This document shows, piece by piece, positions 36,175 through 47,596 of a stretch of 64,000 nt of DNA. The stretch covers positions 363,152 through 427,151 of the forward strand of contig NW_019774347.1 in NCBI RefSeq assembly GCF_001039355.2, in the 5' to 3' direction. Both the position numbers and the translations under genes were made by a program. Every line of letters begins with the position of its first letter. The first letter of the stretch is position 1. Source of the stretch: Lingula anatina. Its lineage: Eukaryota > Brachiopoda > Lingulata > Lingulida > Lingulidae. The notes below the pieces were generated by a model. The model was not told the DNA's origin, did no database searches, and saw only the letters and a list, made by a program, of their open reading frames with translations.

Positions 36175-36821
36175 TGTAATGCTTTACCTGTAGCCTATTT
36201 ATCCTTTTTAAAACAAAAAGAGTTAGGTGTGCTGTCCTGAGGAAAACTTGCTTCTCTCTAACAACAATTTCAAATCGCCGCTGTTGCAGGTTTGAGTATC
36301 AACCAATGGGAGCGATGGTTTCAATGATTTGCAAGGCTGAAGACAAGGCTTTGATTGGTTGACAAAACTCGGCATTGTCCGGTAAAATCCGTCACTTAAA
36401 TTTATACGATTATAATAAAGTTTCTTTGCTTAAGATATGAAGATATGTGTCAATTCTGACCTTATGCTAAATTACTTGGTCATGTGAAAATTCTTATGGT
36501 TAAAACTATCCATTTCCTATATAAGTAGGTCATTCAAGGTCGTTGCCTATTTTTGGTGACCTAAACGTCTGAAGGTGCAAGTCATAAAGATAAGTGCGTG
36601 TTACTGGTAAGTTTATTGTTGTGAACCTAAAATACAACAGCAACTTCAATCTTCTTCAATATTGGCTCTTAATTAATTTTTATTGTTCAATTATAGGAGA
36701 TAATGGGAATATATTGAAGTTGCGATTAGTGGGTATTTAAAAGTCTTTTTTTAAATCTTTTTACATAAAAAGTAATTTTGTATATGAGGTGAATAATGCA
36801 GGTTTGTATTCATTATTTCAG
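36175..36821. promoter_or_regulatory. Bidirectional TPX2/CIAPIN1 promoter region
   Basis: The two start codons face away from each other 665 bp apart. On the CIAPIN1 side a noncoding leader exon ends at the donor at 36606 (GTTACTG|GTAAG) and joins an acceptor at 36821, 18 bp before its ATG. On the TPX2 side there are CCAAT and CHR-type elements (next entry). No TATA box is evident. Confidence 0.6.
36269..36358 (-). promoter_or_regulatory. CCAAT and CHR-like elements of the TPX2 promoter
   Basis: Read toward TPX2, there are CCAAT at 36358-36354, an oppositely oriented CCAAT (ATTGG) at 36307-36303 and TTTGAA at 36274-36269, immediately preceded by the GC-rich GCGGCGA. CCAAT boxes (NF-Y) about 30 bp upstream of a TTTGAA cell-cycle homology region are the known layout of G2/M gene promoters bound by MuvB complexes. 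Binding here is inferred. Confidence 0.45.
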
Positions 36822-36839
36822 TAATTCTATACTGTAAGT

Positions 36840-39546
36840 ATGGATTTTAACCAAAGTGTGAAGAAAGACGATCATGTTCTGTTGTTGTGGGGCAGCAGTA
36901 ATTCCCCAGCCACACTGCAAGAAGCAGTGACACAGCTACAGGATGTGGTGGGCCAAGGAGGCAAGGTCCAGGTGGAACATACAGAAAGGTTGATGTTGTG
37001 TAAGTATCAGTTTGTGTACAGGCTTAGAGGTCTACATTTATATTGTTAACATCCTAGATCAGACATGAGCTTTTTCTGTGGAAAAGCGGAGTTTGTTTTT
37101 TAATTCAATTCTGATGGTTCCTGAGATTCGTCAAGGTTAGGTGTAGGGTCCAATGATAAATGTTCAGAGTTAAAACCTAGGCTCTATTAGATATATGTTG
37201 AAACATACAGTTTCTGAGCTTCCATTTCTTTACCAAATGCCCAAGATAAACCAATATTTGCACATAGAAAATGTTAGATAATTTTGATGTCATGTACCAT
37301 TTTTTTATTAAATGAAAAAGATAAATTGGCCTACATAAGAAGTATATTTGACTTTCACGTTGTTGACTATCATTTAGGTGGTATCATTTATGTCTGAATA
37401 AAGTCTACCAGTGACGAAGGCTACTTATGTTTGTTCAAATCATGTTGATGAATCTATATGATGCATGCAGATATTGAAATGATTGACCTAAGGTGTTTAA
37501 GATTTCCTTTGCTTTTGTGCAGAAAACTTCTTCTCATTATATCATACACATACGGAGTTGATGAACATTTTTCAGTAAGCTAGTTTATGAATAATTTTTT
37601 TTTTAAATTTCAGCCAATCACCCAGCATCCACATTTGACACGGTATTGTCTGGTGCTGTCAGTCCTGTTGCCTATGTCCACAGTGCTGAAGTCACATCAG
37701 AAATAGCCAAAATTTTAAAACCAAATGGAACATTTGTGTTGAGAGAACCATTGACAAACACAGAAAATTCCTCAAAGCTTCGGACACCAAAGAAACTGAT
37801 GTCGGCTTTAAAATTGGCAGGATTTGTAAATATTTCAGAGGTAATGTTTATGTGCTTGTGTTTTTGCTTGTACATGAGTGTTTCACTAAATGACTTGGTA
37901 AATGTTTGACAAGTTATTTCCTATTATATCAAGATAATCTAATGAAAAGTCAATTCATAGATATTGAGAGTGTTCAACAATTTGCATTTTGATGAAACTT
38001 TCAGATAAAAAGACTGTGATCATGATTTGACTACATGAGCCTCTGAAAAACAATTAAATGCATGTGTTGGAAAAGCAAAATGCCATGTGCAATTTCCCAT
38101 TTACAACATTGAAAAGAAATGACACTATTGTCTCTGTCTCTGAAAACAGTTTTCTATGTATCTGTGTAAAACGAACAAAAAATTTTTTTTCCTGATTTCT
38201 TTCTTATGTTGTAAGGGACATTCAGATTTTATGACATGTACTGTGTTATAATGTCCTAAATAAATTATTATTATTATTTATATTGTTAAGTCACAATTCA
38301 TATTGTGTAGTGGTAAATACTTAGGCATGATCTTTTGTGGCAACAACTTAAGCAATTTGCATAGAATTCTCGCAGTGTTATTATTATTATTATTAGTATA
38401 ATATGGATGTGGTTTTAATTCATTCCAGCCAGAAGTGGTCAGTCTAACAGATGATGACAAGTCCCAGTTAAACTCTCTCCTTGGTGCTGGTGACGTCTGT
38501 CTGGTTCAAATACAGGGGTCTAAGCCCGCCTATGAAGTGGGTGCAGCCTCCCAACTCAAACTATCTTTTGCTAAAAAAACAGGTACAGATCAAAAATTGC
38601 TGTTATTCATTTAATTTTTATTGTTAGAAGAATACCTGTGAAATGTATGACTTTGATGATTTAAAAAAATTTTTTTAGTGTTGAAATGAAGTAATTTTAA
38701 TTAAAATTTGAGCTTTACTACACTGAGCAAAAATGTAATTTCCCCATGTGAATTATTTATGCAACATGTAATGGGCTACTGACATTTATCTGAAGCTACA
38801 AACAGTACAGAAAGTAATCTAGCATAATGAACAACAAAATTCATTTTTTGATTTAATATATACATATATAACCCATAAATCTGATAAAATGTTTAAAGTA
38901 CTGCATGGGGCATTTATATTTTTGATCAGTTTTAAGATGAAAATCCTGTTATGAATTATAAATGTGTGTTCCAGAGAAGCCCAAGGTGGACCCCAGTGCT
39001 GCCAAAGTGTGGACGTTATCAGCTAATGACATGTTAGATGGTGACATAGAACTGGTAGATGATGATGACCTGCTAGATGAAGATGATCTTAAAAAGCCTG
39101 ATGCAGATTCTCTTAAAGGTGCCTAATTAGATAGTTGAAAATTATGATTTTTTGATGGTAAAATATTTCCATTTTGAAAATTGAGAAAAGTAATTGTTTT
39201 GAATTTAGTACAGTTTTTAGAAATGAAAACCAAAATTGATAACAGGGATAGAATGAAGTAATTTATTTTTCTTTAGTCAACAACAAATTTTGAAAAGGAG
39301 CAGCATAGATCATTTTTTTAAGTTAATTAGTTACTTTATTCTTCTTATTATTATTATTATTCAGCCTGTGGTCCCGCTAGGAAGAAGGCTTGTAAGAACT
39401 GCACCTGTGGCTTAGCTGAAGAACTGGCAGAGGGTGGACCAGAGCAGAAAGCTCCAAAACAGAAAGCTGCTACCTCAGCTTGTGGAAGTGTGAGTACTCA
39501 GTGATTAGTATTTATATCTGAAAAATGTTATTTTCTTGATAAATAT

Positions 39547-39623
<77 letters not shown>

Positions 39624-40034
39624 TTTTATTTTAGAAACTTAAAATGATAACACCAGATATTGGAATATATTTACTGTTTGCAAAATGCAATATTAAAATC
39701 TGAATTTTTTCACCCAGTAACACAGTAAACTCTACAGTGTGTGTGAATACATTTTTGCATTATTGCATGCATTTGTGTGTGAAAAGAATGAAAAAAGAGG
39801 TGTTTAATAATTTTTTGAATTAATGTAATTAAACTGTAATTAATGTAATTATACTGATAATATATTTAAGACAGACTTAATATTTAGTGGAATGATTAAT
39901 TGTTAATCCTCGTGTTTCAGTGTTATCTTGGAGATGCCTTCAGGTGTGCCAGCTGCCCCTATCTTGGGATGCCAGCTTTTAAACCAGGAGAAAAGATTGA
40001 ACTATCAAACAGGCAATTGAAGGCTGATGCTTGA
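36840..40034 (+). CDS. CIAPIN1: Anamorsin, cytosolic Fe-S assembly factor, 307 aa
   Basis: Six exons: 36840-36999, 37614-37840, 38429-38582, 38975-39118, 39365-39489, 39921-40034. Anamorsin (yeast Dre2) takes electrons from the diflavin reductase NDOR1 for cytosolic iron-sulfur protein assembly. The N-terminal half is the methyltransferase-like domain ([36 protein letters not shown]). An acidic linker ([20 protein letters not shown]) follows, then the two cluster-binding motifs. Motif A has C230, C238, C241 and C243 (C-x7-C-x2-C-x-[15 protein letters not shown]). Motif B has C268, C271, C279 and C282 (twin C-x2-[21 protein letters not shown]). All eight ligands are present, so it should be functional. 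Length is near human CIAPIN1 (312 aa). Confidence 0.97.
39550..39616. repeat. (CT)n microsatellite
   Basis: Uninterrupted CT dinucleotide run in the last intron of CIAPIN1. Confidence 0.95.
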
Positions 40035-40053
40035 TCTTTAACTAACCGCCACT

Positions 40054-40270
40054 GAATGAGATATGAGAACAGTGCCCCGTATCTCGAAAGCATCGCGTAT
40101 TGCGAATAGTGATATCACATAGATGCTACAATGTATTATATAGGGCGAGTATGGGAGAGTTATGGAATCCAGACGCTTGCGCTCGGTCGTAATGTGCGAT
40201 GCTTTCAAGTTACAGGCCCCTGGAAGTGCAGGGCTTTCTGCTATTGCAGCTCTCATATCATTGTCTCATT
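40054..40270. repeat. Fold-back element, family D, in the CIAPIN1 3' UTR
   Basis: Left arm AATGAGATATGAGAAC and GCCCCGTATCTCGAAAGCATCGC read as an imperfect inverted copy of the right arm (GCGATGCTTTCAAGTTACAGGCCCC, then CTCATATCATTGTCTCATT). It is about 217 bp and starts 20 bp after the stop codon. The likely CIAPIN1 polyadenylation signal (AATAAA, 40519-40524) lies beyond it, so the element would be in the mature mRNA. Confidence 0.6.
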
Positions 40271-40924
40271 TGAACTAAAAACCATAAAAAAGGAATGAGT
40301 ATGACACACATTACTGTATTTTCTGCCATTGCTGCTCTTGTGTTATTAACTCTTTTTAACTAAAAATGACTGCCACTTCTGAAAGCAGTGGCCAATGAAA
40401 GCAAAGCGTTCCATACTTAATTTCATTGTTATATATCATTTGATAATAAGTGCTATTTATATGACAGTTTTTCAAGCTTAAGTTGTAGCCATTACAACAC
40501 GGCGGTAGCTATGAGAGGAATAAAAGAGAGAGTGCTGGATATTTATGTTTAACAGGTAGCCTAATGATTATTTATTTGAGAGAGAGAGAGAGAGAGGTGG
40601 GTGGGGGGGGGGGAGAAAGGGAGAGAGCAGTTTCCATACAGAGGGGGGTGGAACAACACGTTTTTAAAGTGTCAAGACAGATAACCAAATTTTAATTTTT
40701 TAATTGTAAAAAACTAATCTTTTCTTCATAGAATAAGTTTGATAAGCTAATTTTGTTAAATAGAGACGTTGATATGATTGGAAGCTGAAATGATGGTAAA
40801 TGAATTTGCCTGAAGTCTTCTGCATATTCTTGCGCTTTTCTACTATTAACAGGACCAATGTTATTACCATGTGTGACAGGAATGGTAGTGCTAGGTTAGG
40901 GTTAGCTGGAAGTATAACACCCAA

Positions 40925-41126
40925 TTTCCATAGATTAGATCGACCTACTTTAGATCGACCTAACTCCCTGGGGGTTCACGCTAAATAGGTGTCAGCCGGG
41001 CGGACACGAAAGTTAATTACCCTCTTACAGCTTGTAGTAGGCGGGACGGACATTTAAGTCGGATTATCTGAAAGTAATCTAGTGAGACTCCCCGCGGGGA
41101 TAGATCGATCTAAAAACTATGGGAAT
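40925..41126. repeat. Fold-back element, family A, copy 1
   Basis: Ends are inverted repeats: TTCCATAGATTAGATCGACC on the left, and GATCGATCTAAAAACTATGG at the right with its reverse complement matching. Inner blocks CTCCCTGGGGGTTCACGC and GACTCCCCGCGGGGAT also pair. About 200 bp, noncoding, related to 63539-63759. Confidence 0.8.
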
Positions 41127-42230
41127 AGAGCCTAAGACTCGGTATATGGGACGTACTTGGGACGAATGTCACCTATACAAAGTAATGCGGATCGGACTAA
41201 AGTACCTAGAGGACTACAATATCTTGTACCGAGTTAAAAAAAAAAGTTCCTGATAGAACATGATCATTGTTTTATTTCTTTGTTGAAAAGTGGAAATACC
41301 AGTAATTTCCAGACAGTTTATACTGAAAAGAATTTAACTCAAATTCAATATAAACATTTAAGATGAATGGAGTTATTTATTCAGTCGTTTAAATATTTCT
41401 ATGTTAATAAATGTATTTGTGCAAAGAATATTATTTTCACATTTATTACAGGAAAAGTCGCTTCAGAAAAATAATTTATCAAAAATTTAACAACAATCAA
41501 TTCAGTTTTAAATTGGTTAGTTTTGCCATATTTTGTGTGATTTTGTTTGCAAGTTGACAGGCGTTTTAAAATAAAATATGCTATCAATAAGACAAATGAA
41601 AATTAAATTGTCTCACGAACCCTGAGACTGTACTCTCTGATCACAGGGTGCGTTAATAGTCTGTTACCCTGCAATTTTGTATACTATCTCGGGAGCTCTT
41701 GATATAAGAGGGCACTTAGACTGCACTACGCTTGGAGTACGTGACACCGAAGTGACTCTCAACGTCGACATACAAAATGCACAAAACCTCTTGAAATCAT
41801 GCTCTTCGCGAAACAAATTGAGAATAATTGCATCTCAGTGAAAAAGGAGAAAGAAAAGGTAAATGGAAAAAGGAAAACTAGCGATGTCATTTACAAGTCA
41901 GCAGCAATTCAGACGCTTTCTTTGGAAAGAAAACGCTTAGAATGATGTTATATAAATATTTTAGGGTTATGTTGGCTTTATTAGCACGGCGCAAAACAAG
42001 CACCTTTATCATGGATTATGATGTATAAAATCACCGCTGAATCATATGTAAACTGGCTAGGTCTATATACAGCTTAACGAGAATGTATCTCACAATGAGT
42101 CAAATATCCACTCCACTTTCGTTGTCAGTTAGTGTTTTCTTTCGTCATAGAGCACTGCGAAAACGAGTTCAACCTTTAAGGTGGTAACCTTTGACTCTTG
42201 ACTTTGATCTGAACCTAGCCCTTGTGATTC
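41127..42230. other. Intergenic region and 3' UTR of the MRH protein gene
   Basis: No coding region is supported. TTTATT at 41977-41982 is AATAAA on the minus strand, about 250 bp after the MRH gene stop codon, and is the likely polyadenylation signal. Confidence 0.5.
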
Positions 42231-45200
42231 TCATGACATTGTCTGATACATTTTTTCCACCCTACATCCACTCAAAACAAACCTGAAGCCATCCTGAAAA
42301 GAAAAAAACAAAACGTGAAATTAATACTTGACAATAAAAACACTGTACGCTTCAAAAAGTCTTCCGTATTCAAAATGTGTAGATTTATGGTTGACCCAAC
42401 TGAACAAATGTATACCTAAAGTTATGTTAAACATTTGTATGCATGCACATGCGCACTTGTAAACACACATAGACGCACGCATACAGAAAACAATACTTGT
42501 TCATATGGGCATAATACCGCTTTATACAACGAACACTGGACACCCGATTTCTGCCTTTTCAGTTACTAAATATTCATTATTCATTTGTTAATACCGGGTG
42601 TGTATTCAAAGCTTTGTGTTACGTTCTGTTGTTTATCAACGTAGGTTTAATAATCAGCGGGATATCGAGGCTATTTCTCATATTTTGGTAAGACGGGCTT
42701 GTGTGCCCAAATGCGTAATTCTGGCTATTTTCACTTGAAATCACCCAATTTTAAGCTGTGATTTGCCTATGTTTACACACTGCAACGAGAAATACGAACG
42801 CCGATATTTTATCTTTTCGAGATGCAGAAAACACCTCATTTGCTGTATCTGGATGATAATAAAGGGTTACAATACCGTTAAGACAAGTGTGACTGAAAGA
42901 ATTATATCAAAAGACAAAAAAATGTAAAACGTCAACCTGCATGCCATGACAGACTTCCACAGCTCTGCCGTGACCAGGATTCGAACCTGGGTTGTCTCGG
43001 CCACAACGAGAAGTACTAACCACTATACGATCACGGCCCGTACTGCAGGTGCGATCGATTGACAACACGTGTAAACCTGGGTTTGGCACGTGGTTTCTAT
43101 TCATTCCTTTAAAAAACGATTTATCAAAATTATACAGGTATTACGGGCGGGGCGCGCACTGTATCCCCTTTTGAACCAGTCTTACTCTTGTGTTTACACC
43201 TTGTAAGATAAAAAGATAAAAAGCGCCCATATAAAAAAGAAGCAGCAATAGAAATAAGGTGATGCAGAGGGTGGCCAGATATCCTGTGGGTTAAGTAATT
43301 CTTTCTAAACACTAGATACTTTTTTGTTTCTGATATTGCTATCCAGTGGCTAGAAATTGCTGCTCTCCTTAGGATAATTGTTCAGAGGAAAACAATTTTA
43401 TCCGATGGAAAGTGCAACTGTTATCCATAGGGTAGCTCTCTCCAGCATTGATGAAACTGGGATAGCGTTTTCTTTTCTTTTTTTCTTTTTTTTTTTTTGC
43501 CTATCTCGGACTCGTGACGAGAGCGGTCAGGAAAAGTGACCGATTTGTATGTGCTTAAGAACATTGCCAATTTTGTTAGCATTATTTAGAACAATAGCTT
43601 TGTAAGTATTTATCGTAAAGCCACATTTCGTTTTTGATATTGTAGTCGCTGTGAAGAAAACTTCTTGTAACGATTACACGGTAGGCCTATCTAAAATCAA
43701 CAAAAGATCTCCTGCATGCCATGACAGAAGTCCACAGCTCTGCCGTGACCAGGATTCGAACCTGGGTTGTCTCGGCCACAACGAGAAGTACTAACCACTA
43801 TACGATCACGGCCCGTACTGCAGGTGAAAACAAAATCAACGGCACGTGTAAACGCGACTTTGATTCGTGGTTGTTATAGCTTTTTAAGTACCAGAATTTG
43901 GCATAATAATAACACATAAAATTACGGGCCGCTCACTATACCTGTCCTTTTTTTTCACTAGTCTTACTTTTTTTCTCAATTTGTAAAAAAAATATATAAG
44001 GCGTTTCTGTATTCTTATTTGCCGAACTGATAAGAGCTTGCGGGAAAAGTGGCCGATAGGTATAGCTTATGTAAATTTACTGATTCTGTTGGCATGATTT
44101 AGATCAATAGATTAATAAGTATTTATCTTAATGCCACATTTCGTTGTTGATATTGTAATATAGTGAACTAAGATTTTTAAGAAAAATCGCTGGCAGGGTT
44201 TTTGAGTACTAAATGGTGTCATTAAATTTGCGATGACACGGTGATCGTGGGTGCTCAGGTAAAAGAGAAATTTGAGAACACGATTTTTCAGTTTTTATCC
44301 CAAAATCGCAATTGTTACGTTACCCTTTAGATGACATACGTGTAAATGTTAATTAATTTAGTCATTGGAACACTGAAGATTTATCTATTACCCAAAACAA
44401 TGTATGTAAGGCAGTAAATAAGGAGTCTTGGGCGGAGGGCAACTATGTCCTTGATAATAAAAAGACAAAAGGACTCCTGCATGCCATGACAGAATTTCAC
44501 AGCTCTGCCGTGACCAGGATTCGAACCTGGGTTGTCTCGGCCACAACGAGAAGTACTAACCACTATACGATCACGGCCTGTACCGCAGGTAGTGGTCACT
44601 GCGACAGCACGTGTGAACCTGACTTTGATGCGTGGTATAGTTATTGATTCTTGGCAAAATCGTAGAAGATATATAACAAACGGGACGTGCACTGTGTCCT
44701 TTTACTCACCAGTCTTATTATATTATTTACAATGTGTAAAACATATATGCGTCTTAATTGAAAAATATTTTAAAAAGTAGCAGTAACAGAAAGAAAAACT
44801 GTTAACCACTATACGATCACAGCCAGTATTGCAGGTAGACATACGTGTTAGACAGTATGCGACTCTCGGTTTTTATTGATTCAAAAATATTAAATTTTGG
44901 CAAAAAAATAACATAATAGATTAAGAACGGAACTCGCAGTTCACTTTTCTTACTAGTCTTACTACTCTGTTCCCAATCTGTAAAACATAAAAGATATAGC
45001 TGTCGCACCTGCTCTCCAAGTGTAAACTTTGACAAATGTATCGACTCACCCGTATAGAATATGGAACCGATTTCCAGAACTCCACGTTTGGGAGCAATTC
45101 TACTCCAGACTTTCCTTTTGCTTTGTAGTTATACGCCACACCGGCTATAAGGTATACAACCACAAGGACCAAGACTCTGGAGAGTACAAGAAAAATGTGA

Positions 45201-47202
45201 AATTAGAGTCGGTCTGAGCTCAGACCCCCTAAAGAAGTGGGTCCTAGGGTTGAAGTTCGTATGGGTGAGATCGAGGGTCAACCAAAGAAAAAAAATAATA
45301 ATAAAATAAAACAGATTAAGTGGCGGAAGGGTGTAGAAGCAGAGAGACAGTTTTTTCTTTTCTTTAATCCAGTTACACGGTTAATAACGGTCAGCCCACA
45401 CATGTAAGTATAAAAAGAAATAAGATATGTTTCGAAAATATGATGAAATAGAAGATAAAGCACCCCATTTCTTAATAATCATAGCCTCGGGAATGAATTA
45501 TTTTGCATTATTCAACAGACATCATTCTCCGTAATTCTGATTATTACCAGTGCATGGTGTTCACATTTACTTACATGATAATAAGAATTGTCCCGCCGCT
45601 TAACCCGCCTCCGCCTAGCGGAGCTCCAGAGAAACAAGCATATTTGGACGTCAGCGTCATATACTATAGGAAAAGCGAAAAGATTAACATAAAAATGACA
45701 CGTAATTTAAAAAAAAAACTAGACCAGGATCTTTTAAAAAAATAACCCATTCTATATTTTAGACACACTGGTAGCTTCTATGAGTTTGATAAATTAGCCT
45801 AAAAACCAGGAATTAATTTCTCTGTTCGTCCAACATCAAAGTAGCAAAGTAGTCTGCACTGTTTCCACTACGCAAAAGATTAGGCTGTCAACAATCAATT
45901 TAATGTTGCAATCCACTGTAGTCTCCATAGCGATATACATATGTAGCTAGTCAGCGTGTGTGACGCTCTCGAAGAAACACAGTGACGGAGAGAGTGGATC
46001 TCTACTCGGCGAAATAGGAACAGCGTCACTTCTACCAGGGTCGCAGATTGAATTTTCACTTGATATTCACAGTTATGTTTTTGGCTAATTCATGACACGA
46101 TTCTCTCCTGTGAAGAAGAAGCTGAAGAAAAATGCACATAACTAATCTGGTAGAGGGTAATATTGAGTCCTATCCTAAATGCATACGCATACAAAGTGCA
46201 CTGTACAGGACGTAAATAGCTTACATCGTATACAGAAGATTAAGAACAATATATACTCACGTAGTTGGTGGGGTTGCTGGTGTCCTCCCCTGACGCTGTG
46301 AAGTCGCCCTCTTTATTCTGGTCACACACCAGTTTAACATGGCCCGTCCTGGATATTGGAGGAAAGTGAATTAATTTGTTTACAAATAAATTTATAAATA
46401 AATTGTTACATGGAATAAACAGATAAAAAATGTTTTTTTTTTTATTTGTAGATTTATCCATTTGTATATTTACATATTTATTCAGTATGAATCTTTTTCT
46501 TTCACTCGTTAAATAATATGCCTATTTCTTTCACCTCACAGTTGAATAAAATAAGATAATTAATGAGACCTACTCATTCACCTATCCAGTCACTCGCTCA
46601 CTCTCTCACTCATCGTCCATCTGTCCCCTCATCCAGTCAATCATTTATTTATTTATTTATTTATTTATTTATTCATACTGACTTTACCTCGCCGTGCCTG
46701 TTGTGTCAGTCGCCGTATAAACTAGTTGTAGCTTGCCGTCGTCTGCTGTGCTGAAGGCGGCGGTGTTCTGACTGCCTAATGGATACCCGTTAGCATAGAC
46801 GTCCACTTGACACGCCTAATATACATATATAGTTATAAAACAACTTGTTATGGAGTTTTTTTTATCAATTTACCCTTCCTTTTTTCTTTGTCTGATTTGA
46901 AAACATGTAACCATTTAACCGACGGCATGTTCCAATGAAAAAGAGTTTCCAAGAATTTTTTTCTTTTCTTCCACTTGTGAAGGGTGCGGGGGCTTGGGAT
47001 TCTATTTTTAAATAGAATCACAACACATTGACCTTTTTAAGTCTGATTTAAACTTACAAACGCGCTGGTGCAACAACGCAAAAAGCCACCCCACCCCACC
47101 CCCACCCGAACTCCATCATCTACACACAGATGGGTGACTGGAATCAGGTACCTGTATGCCAGAAGTCACCACCGCGCTGTAGACGCTGGTACAGTAACAC
47201 AC

Positions 47203-47261
<59 letters not shown>

Positions 47262-47544
47262 CCCCNNNNNNNNNNNNNNNNNNNNNNNNNCCCCCCCCCC
47301 CCCCCCCCCCCCCAAACCCCACAAGTGGGCGACTGGAATCTCTTTACTGCCAATACTCACCGCTACGCTGATACAGCCTCCGGTGGGACCGTCACTACCA
47401 GCAAAGTCTGTGCACGGGTTCCAGTTGTACGTGTACGAATCGGTGCCAACTGAACTGAACCTGGGAATGAGTCAATGAATGAATGAATGAATGAATGAGA
47501 GATAAGACACCATAAATGGGACGGTCCCGCCCGGCGTTCTTTTT

Positions 47545-47596
<52 letters not shown>

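Larger units (their letters stand above)
42900..45000 (-). repeat. Tandem array of about four ~770-bp units, each carrying a tRNA-His
   Basis: tRNA copies start 775 and 765 bp apart. The spacers also match in order: CTGCATGCCATGACAGA before each tRNA on the plus strand, ACTGCAGGT after it, then CACGTGTRAAC, a block with CCAGTCTTA or CTAGTCTTA, and blocks such as AAGCCACATTTCGTT and ATGCCACATTTCGTT. The fourth unit (from about 44800) keeps spacer matches but only a tRNA stub. The spacers have diverged far more than the tRNAs. Confidence 0.75.

Noticed and set aside
47068-47478. Long open frames of poly-Pro and poly-Gly on both strands
   Set aside because: They come from the C homopolymer and the N gap. 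They lie in an intron of the MRH gene and carry no domain.
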